Source: Paludibacteraceae bacterium (GTDB taxonomy: Bacteria; Bacteroidota; Bacteroidia; Bacteroidales; Paludibacteraceae). Taken from it: 64,000 nucleotides of DNA. This document shows, piece after piece, positions 61,686 to 64,000 of this stretch. The notes below the pieces were generated by a model that had not been told where the DNA came from, searched no databases, and saw only the letters and a list, made by a program, of their open reading frames with translations. The stretch covers positions 62,001 to 126,000 of the forward strand of contig JAGBRL010000059.1 in assembly GCA_017632345.1 (NCBI GenBank), given 5' to 3'. The translations under genes and the position numbers were made by a program. How positions within the stretch are numbered: position 1 is the stretch's first letter; each line of letters begins with the position of its first letter.

Positions 61686-62423
61686 ATGAGAAAATTGATT
61701 TTTTTATTGCTGGTTTTTGTCTCTTTTGTAGCGAACGCGCAGACAAGAAGTCGGTTTGAGCAGGAGGTTTCGGTCGGAGGGTCTGTGGGTTTGAATATGT
61801 CGCAAGTACGATTTCTGCACAATGACTTGATGAACAGCAATCAGCTTGGCGAGCTTGGATGGACCAAGGGTGTGACTGCCGGGGTTTCGATGCGTTACAT
61901 TGCGCAGAAGCATTTTGGGGTTCAGCTTGAGGTCAATTATGCTCAGTGCGGATGGTACGAAAAATATGAAAATAAAGGCGGCGGCAGCGTTTTTGTCAAT
62001 GGAGTGGACTTGACTGGCAAGGTTATTGAGCAAGACCTTTCTTATATCAACATTCCGCTTTTGGCACATATCTATTTTGGAAATGATTTTCGCTTTTTCG
62101 TGAATTTTGGGCCTAAGATAGGTTTCCTTATAGATGAGGGCGATAAGTGTGACGATCCGGATATAAAAAGCGCTCTGATAGAGAATGACCCGCGCGTGAG
62201 GGAGGATATAGAAGAGAGCAAGTTCGATTATTCGCTTTGCGCCGGTTGCGGATTCGAGGTGAATCTCGGGAAAGTGAAGACGTTGGCTGAGTTCAGGTGG
62301 ATGTACGGTTTGCAGGATGTTTATCCTCATGAGAGGGATGATGCGTTTCAGCGCTCAAATAATCAGAACTTGGCGTTTACTTTATGCGTCTTTTTGCCGG
62401 TGGCTAAGTTTCACAGTAATTGA
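61686..62423 (+). CDS. Small outer-membrane beta-barrel protein (PorT-family type)
   Basis: 245 aa; the preceding GTG at 61683 adds one Met. Signal peptide cut after ANAQ. The rest matches the eight-strand outer-membrane barrel family named after PorT (GGSVGLNMSQVRFLH, FGVQLEVNYAQCGWYEKYE, LSYINIPLLAHIYFG, FRFFVNFGPKIGFLID, VKTLAEFRWMYGLQDVYP). It lacks features that would identify it as the T9SS component PorT itself. Directly after the LysM gene, so the two envelope proteins may act together. Confidence 0.8.
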   Translation: MRKLIFLLLVFVSFVANAQTRSRFEQEVSVGGSVGLNMSQVRFLHNDLMNSNQLGELGWTKGVTAGVSMRYIAQKHFGVQLEVNYAQCGWYEKYENKGGGSVFVNGVDLTGKVIEQDLSYINIPLLAHIYFGNDFRFFVNFGPKIGFLIDEGDKCDDPDIKSALIENDPRVREDIEESKFDYSLCAGCGFEVNLGKVKTLAEFRWMYGLQDVYPHERDDAFQRSNNQNLAFTLCVFLPVAKFHSN

Positions 62424-62430
62424 TTGGTGT

Positions 62431-63366
62431 ATGGCAGCCAGTTCCGATAAGATAAAAAGGTATAGAACTTATTCAGATTATCTGAGCAGCATATTTCCGA
62501 CACGTGTTCAGAAAATTTCGATAAATGCAGGTTTTACATGCCCGAACAGGGACGGACGGGTTGGTGTTGGCGGTTGCACGTATTGCAATAATCAGACATT
62601 CAACCCTGAGTATTGCAAGTCGGACAAATCTGTGAGTCAGCAGATTGAAGAGGGAATAAACTTTTTCCGCAAGAAATATGAAAATCAGCTGTATTTGGCT
62701 TATTTTCAGGCTTATACAAATACGTATGGCTCATTGTCGGAACTCAAGGCTAAATACGAAGAGGCGTTGTCGCATGAGGGTGTGGTCGGATTGGTTATCG
62801 GAACTAGGCCTGATTGTGTAGATGACGAACTGCTCGATTACCTCTCTTTTTTGGCAAGGAATTATTATATAATGGTGGAGTTTGGCGTGGAATCTACAAA
62901 TGATGAGACGCTAAAATTTATAAACAGAGGGCATGATTTTGAAGCGGTGAAGAGGGCCGTGCAGGCTGCGTCTGGCAGAGGTTTGCACACGTGCGCGCAT
63001 CTGATTCTTGGCCTTCCGAAAGAAGATAGAGAGATGATTCTTTCGCATGCGGATAGAATATCGGAACTTCCGCTGGATGTTGTGAAACTGCATCAGTTGC
63101 AGCTTATCAAGGGTACTGTGATGGCAAGACAGTTTGAAGAGAATCCGGAGTGGTTCCATTTGTACGGGTTGGATGAGTATATTGGTCTTCTCGTGGACTT
63201 TATTGAACGGTTGAATCCTAAGTTTGTCATAGAACGGTTTGTGTCTCAATCTCCTAAAAATTTGCTTATTGCTCCAGACTGGGGCGTGAAGAATTATGAG
63301 TTTACTTCAAAGTTGGAAAAGGAACTGGATAGGAGAGATGCTTTGCAAGGTAGATTTTTCAGGTAG
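62431..63366 (+). CDS. Radical SAM protein, TIGR01212/YhcC family
   Basis: 311 aa from ATG 62431; the open frame extends to 62317 inside the previous gene but this ATG gives the family start (SDKIKRYRTYSDYLSSIFP). Iron-sulfur cysteines lie in FTCPNRDGRVGVGGCTYCNN (C-x11-C-x2-C), the pattern of this Elp3-like branch. FQAYTNTYGSLSEL, VIGTRPDCVDDELLD, VEFGVESTNDETLKFINRGH and HLILGLPKEDREM follow in order. Substrate unknown; related Elp3 proteins modify tRNA. Eight nt after the barrel gene. Confidence 0.92.
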   Translation: MAASSDKIKRYRTYSDYLSSIFPTRVQKISINAGFTCPNRDGRVGVGGCTYCNNQTFNPEYCKSDKSVSQQIEEGINFFRKKYENQLYLAYFQAYTNTYGSLSELKAKYEEALSHEGVVGLVIGTRPDCVDDELLDYLSFLARNYYIMVEFGVESTNDETLKFINRGHDFEAVKRAVQAASGRGLHTCAHLILGLPKEDREMILSHADRISELPLDVVKLHQLQLIKGTVMARQFEENPEWFHLYGLDEYIGLLVDFIERLNPKFVIERFVSQSPKNLLIAPDWGVKNYEFTSKLEKELDRRDALQGRFFR

Positions 63367-63384
63367 TTTTTAAGTTTTCACATA

Positions 63385-64000
63385 ATGAAAAATTTCATAT
63401 TGCTTATTTTGGGGTCTTTGCTGACCTCTGTGGCTTTGGCGCAAGAAAATGTGGCCGAGCCAGGTAAGATGCGTGTCGATTACTACGGCTTTGTGCGCGG
63501 CGATTTTTACTTTGATTCAAGGTCGTGCATAAATGGTGCGGACGGACTCTTTGGAATTGTGCCGAAAGATAAGGCGGCGATAGAAGGGGAGGATTTGAAC
63601 GAAACGTCTTCGGCTCGCTTATTGAGTATAGCTACTCGCGTGGGGCTGAAACTTGGAGGTCCGGATGTCTTAGGCGCTAAATCGTCAGGTCGAATAGAGG
63701 CGGATTTTTGCGGCTTTAGCAATAGCGCCACAATGTTGAGAATCAGACTTGCGTATATGAAGCTTGACTGGCAGAAGTGGGGCTTGCTTGTAGGTCATAA
63801 CTGGCACCCTATGTTTGGCAATGTGGCGCCAGAGGTTGCGGGGCTTTCTACAGGGTGTCCGTTCCAGCCGTTCAATTTCAGTCCTCAGGTCAGACTTGAC
63901 TATAAGCTGAACAGGTCTAGCTTGTTCTTGTCTGCGGTCTATCAGCTGCAGTACAATTCTGTTGGGCCAGATGCTGCGGACAATACAAAACTTTCGACAT
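63385..64000 (+). CDS. Outer-membrane protein, cut by the window edge
   Basis: Open from ATG 63385 to the right edge (205 codons, no stop). Signal peptide MKNFILLILGSLLTSVALAQ, then MRVDYYGFVRGDFYFDSR, typical of Bacteroidetes porin-like barrels. Barrel-like strands follow (SGRIEADFCGFSNSATMLRI, AYMKLDWQKWGLLVGHNWHP, SLFLSAVYQLQYNS) with GLSTGCPFQPFNFSPQVRLD between. These features suggest a porin-like protein of unknown substrate. Starts 18 nt after the radical-SAM gene. Confidence 0.75.
   Translation, partial: MKNFILLILGSLLTSVALAQENVAEPGKMRVDYYGFVRGDFYFDSRSCINGADGLFGIVPKDKAAIEGEDLNETSSARLLSIATRVGLKLGGPDVLGAKSSGRIEADFCGFSNSATMLRIRLAYMKLDWQKWGLLVGHNWHPMFGNVAPEVAGLSTGCPFQPFNFSPQVRLDYKLNRSSLFLSAVYQLQYNSVGPDAADNTKLST

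Noticed and set aside
61686..62423. Possible T9SS component PorT
   Set aside because: Only the general barrel family matches; the sequence lacks the features I associate with PorT itself, and no other T9SS machinery genes are nearby.

Overview
The window is a chromosomal stretch of a Bacteroidetes bacterium, most likely order Bacteroidales. Evidence read from the sequence: repeated promoters of the TTG-N19-TAnnTTTG type; a tmRNA whose tag reads GEENYALAA; a SusC-like TonB-dependent receptor; BspA-type leucine-rich repeat proteins; a cellulase with a type IX secretion (T9SS) C-terminal signal; a LysS with a C-terminal extension; and the lysS-gpsA-pgi gene order. I cannot name the species.

Positions 1-26424 are a surface-polysaccharide locus on the + strand. 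It starts with an ABC exporter (Wzm/Wzt-like), followed by an iron-sulfur protein paired with a pyruvyl transferase, many family-2 and family-4 glycosyltransferases, a fucosyltransferase-like gene, two membrane acyltransferases, three left-handed beta-helix acetyltransferases, a phosphoglycerol-transferase-like membrane enzyme, an O-antigen ligase/polymerase-like protein, a GT32 and a WaaE-like core transferase. Most genes overlap by 4 nt (ATGA) or are a few nt apart, so 55-24622 reads as one long operon. The first ~13 kb is visibly more AT-rich than the rest. Together the genes would build, export and decorate (pyruvate ketal, phosphoglycerol, acyl and acetyl groups) an O-antigen-like glycan.

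Positions 26534-37008 hold a GH5 glycosidase with a lost lipobox (- strand), the housekeeping operon lysS-gpsA-pgi, a T9SS-exported GH5 cellulase, the tmRNA gene ssrA and a TPR-repeat protein. Positions 37032-43893 carry a four-gene minus-strand operon: a large secreted amidase-like protein, a two-part glycosyltransferase, a HIT-like DUF4922 nucleotidyl-transfer protein and an outer-membrane beta-barrel. This is the least explained unit in the window.

Positions 43969-57362 contain an orphan SusC-like receptor, a BspA-like protein, a phosphate-uptake operon (porin-pstS-pstC-pstA-pstB, - strand) divergent from a PhoB/PhoR-like two-component pair, and a second BspA-like protein. The two BspA genes share ~105 nt at ~90% identity at their 5' ends and so frame the phosphate genes as direct repeats. 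The porin/phoB intergenic region holds a direct repeat placed equally far from two candidate promoters, a plausible Pho operator. Positions 57463-64000 hold phosphoglucomutase, a five-LysM protein with a periplasmic-binding domain, a small beta-barrel, a TIGR01212 radical-SAM protein and the first 205 codons of an outer-membrane protein cut by the window edge. No CRISPR, IS element, prophage or ordinary tRNA gene was seen.
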